64,000 nt of DNA from CAVRZY01 sp963725415 (GTDB lineage Bacteria; Acidobacteriota; Terriglobia; Bryobacterales; Bryobacteraceae): the NCBI GenBank assembly GCA_963725415.1, contig CAVRZY010000267.1:6958-70957 (forward strand), read 5' to 3'. Shown piece after piece: positions 63,987 to 64,000 of this stretch (position 1 is the stretch's first letter; every line of letters begins with the position of its first letter). The position numbers and the translations under genes were made by a program. Under the pieces are notes generated by a model that was not told the origin of the DNA, searched no databases, and worked only from the letters and a program-made list of their open reading frames with translations.

Positions 63987-64000
63987 CCTGCCGCCGGGCT

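Larger units (their letters stand above)
62118..63987 (-). mobile_element. Group II intron with reverse transcriptase/maturase
   Basis: Read on the minus strand, the 5' end is GTGTGCCCAGTATGGGCTG (from 63987), followed by AATCTAGGAGGTTGAAACG; this is the conserved domain I start of bacterial group II introns. Domain V is at 62163-62190 (GCCGGATACGG, GAAA-like loop, CCGTACGTCCGGT). A domain VI-like hairpin follows (GGGTGGCCGGG pairing with CCCGGTCACCC), and the 3' end is placed near 62118. The reverse transcriptase lies in domain IV. All parts look intact, so it may be mobile. The 3' boundary is uncertain by a few bases, and only 13 bases of 5' exon are in the window. Confidence 0.85.

Noticed and set aside
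1..64000. tRNA, rRNA, CRISPR array, replication origin or prophage
   Set aside because: None was recognised on reading the window; the T6SS genes are phage-like only in ancestry.

Overview
This 64 kb high-GC window looks like the chromosome of an acidobacterium of the Solibacter/Bryobacter type. The evidence is a giant exported SBBP-repeat protein carrying the C-terminal domain typical of Solibacter, exported caspase/PEGA/TPR and DUF4384 proteins, a Ser/Thr kinase followed by a TolB-like propeller, and sulfatase, fucosidase, DUF362 and DUF4832 proteins. The taxonomic call is inference from gene content. No rRNA, tRNA or CRISPR array was seen.

Layout: (1) 1-25.4 kb is a type VI secretion locus. 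On the minus strand it holds tssH (cut by the window edge), tssG, tssF, tssE, tssA, tagJ, hcp, tssC and tssB; tssK1 is divergent. An SBBP giant, a broken membrane protein and a tail-anchored protein with seven GEFTRLF-like motifs (all minus) separate it from the second half: tssK2, tssL, tssM, a Ser/Thr kinase fused to a formylglycine-enzyme-like (TagR-like) domain, and a SpoIIE phosphatase (plus). No VgrG, PAAR or TssJ is present. (2) 25.4-31.1 kb holds a small unknown gene, a lone DUF433 gene and a minus-strand operon of two DUF4384 proteins, an exported caspase/EF-hand/PEGA/TPR protein and an unknown protein. (3) 31.2-35.7 kb holds three exported plus-strand proteins ending in a 920-residue TIG/He_PIG repeat protein. 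(4) 35.7-45.7 kb holds an exported or periplasmic catabolic set: sulfatase, PAP2 phosphatase, DUF362, two tandem DUF4832 paralogues, an unknown exported protein, a Gfo/Idh oxidoreductase and a rhodanese. (5) 45.7-54.3 kb holds a broken kinase/propeller gene, a TlpA-like thioredoxin whose first active-site Cys codon is TGA, an alpha-L-fucosidase, a cyclophilin-like protein, SodC, a di-haem peroxidase, an exported TIM-barrel-like protein and a nitroreductase. (6) 54.4-62 kb holds an aldo/keto reductase, a PflA-like radical SAM enzyme, an M14 carboxypeptidase, an AguB-like amidase, a zinc alcohol dehydrogenase and threonine synthase. (7) 62.1-64 kb is a nearly complete group II intron with its reverse transcriptase.

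The T6SS core (sheath B/C, tube Hcp, baseplate E/F/G/K, cap A, membrane L/M, recycling H) is probably controlled by the kinase/phosphatase pair at its end, a version of the PpkA/PppA/TagR threonine-phosphorylation pathway. The GEFTRLF protein is a plausible partner or substrate.

At least ten genes are interrupted by what look like single-base indels, mostly in short G/C runs. This points to raw-sequence errors at least as much as to real gene decay, so these genes are annotated here across the break. The TGA in the thioredoxin gene is different: it is one in-frame codon exactly at the redox Cys, followed by a SECIS-like hairpin.
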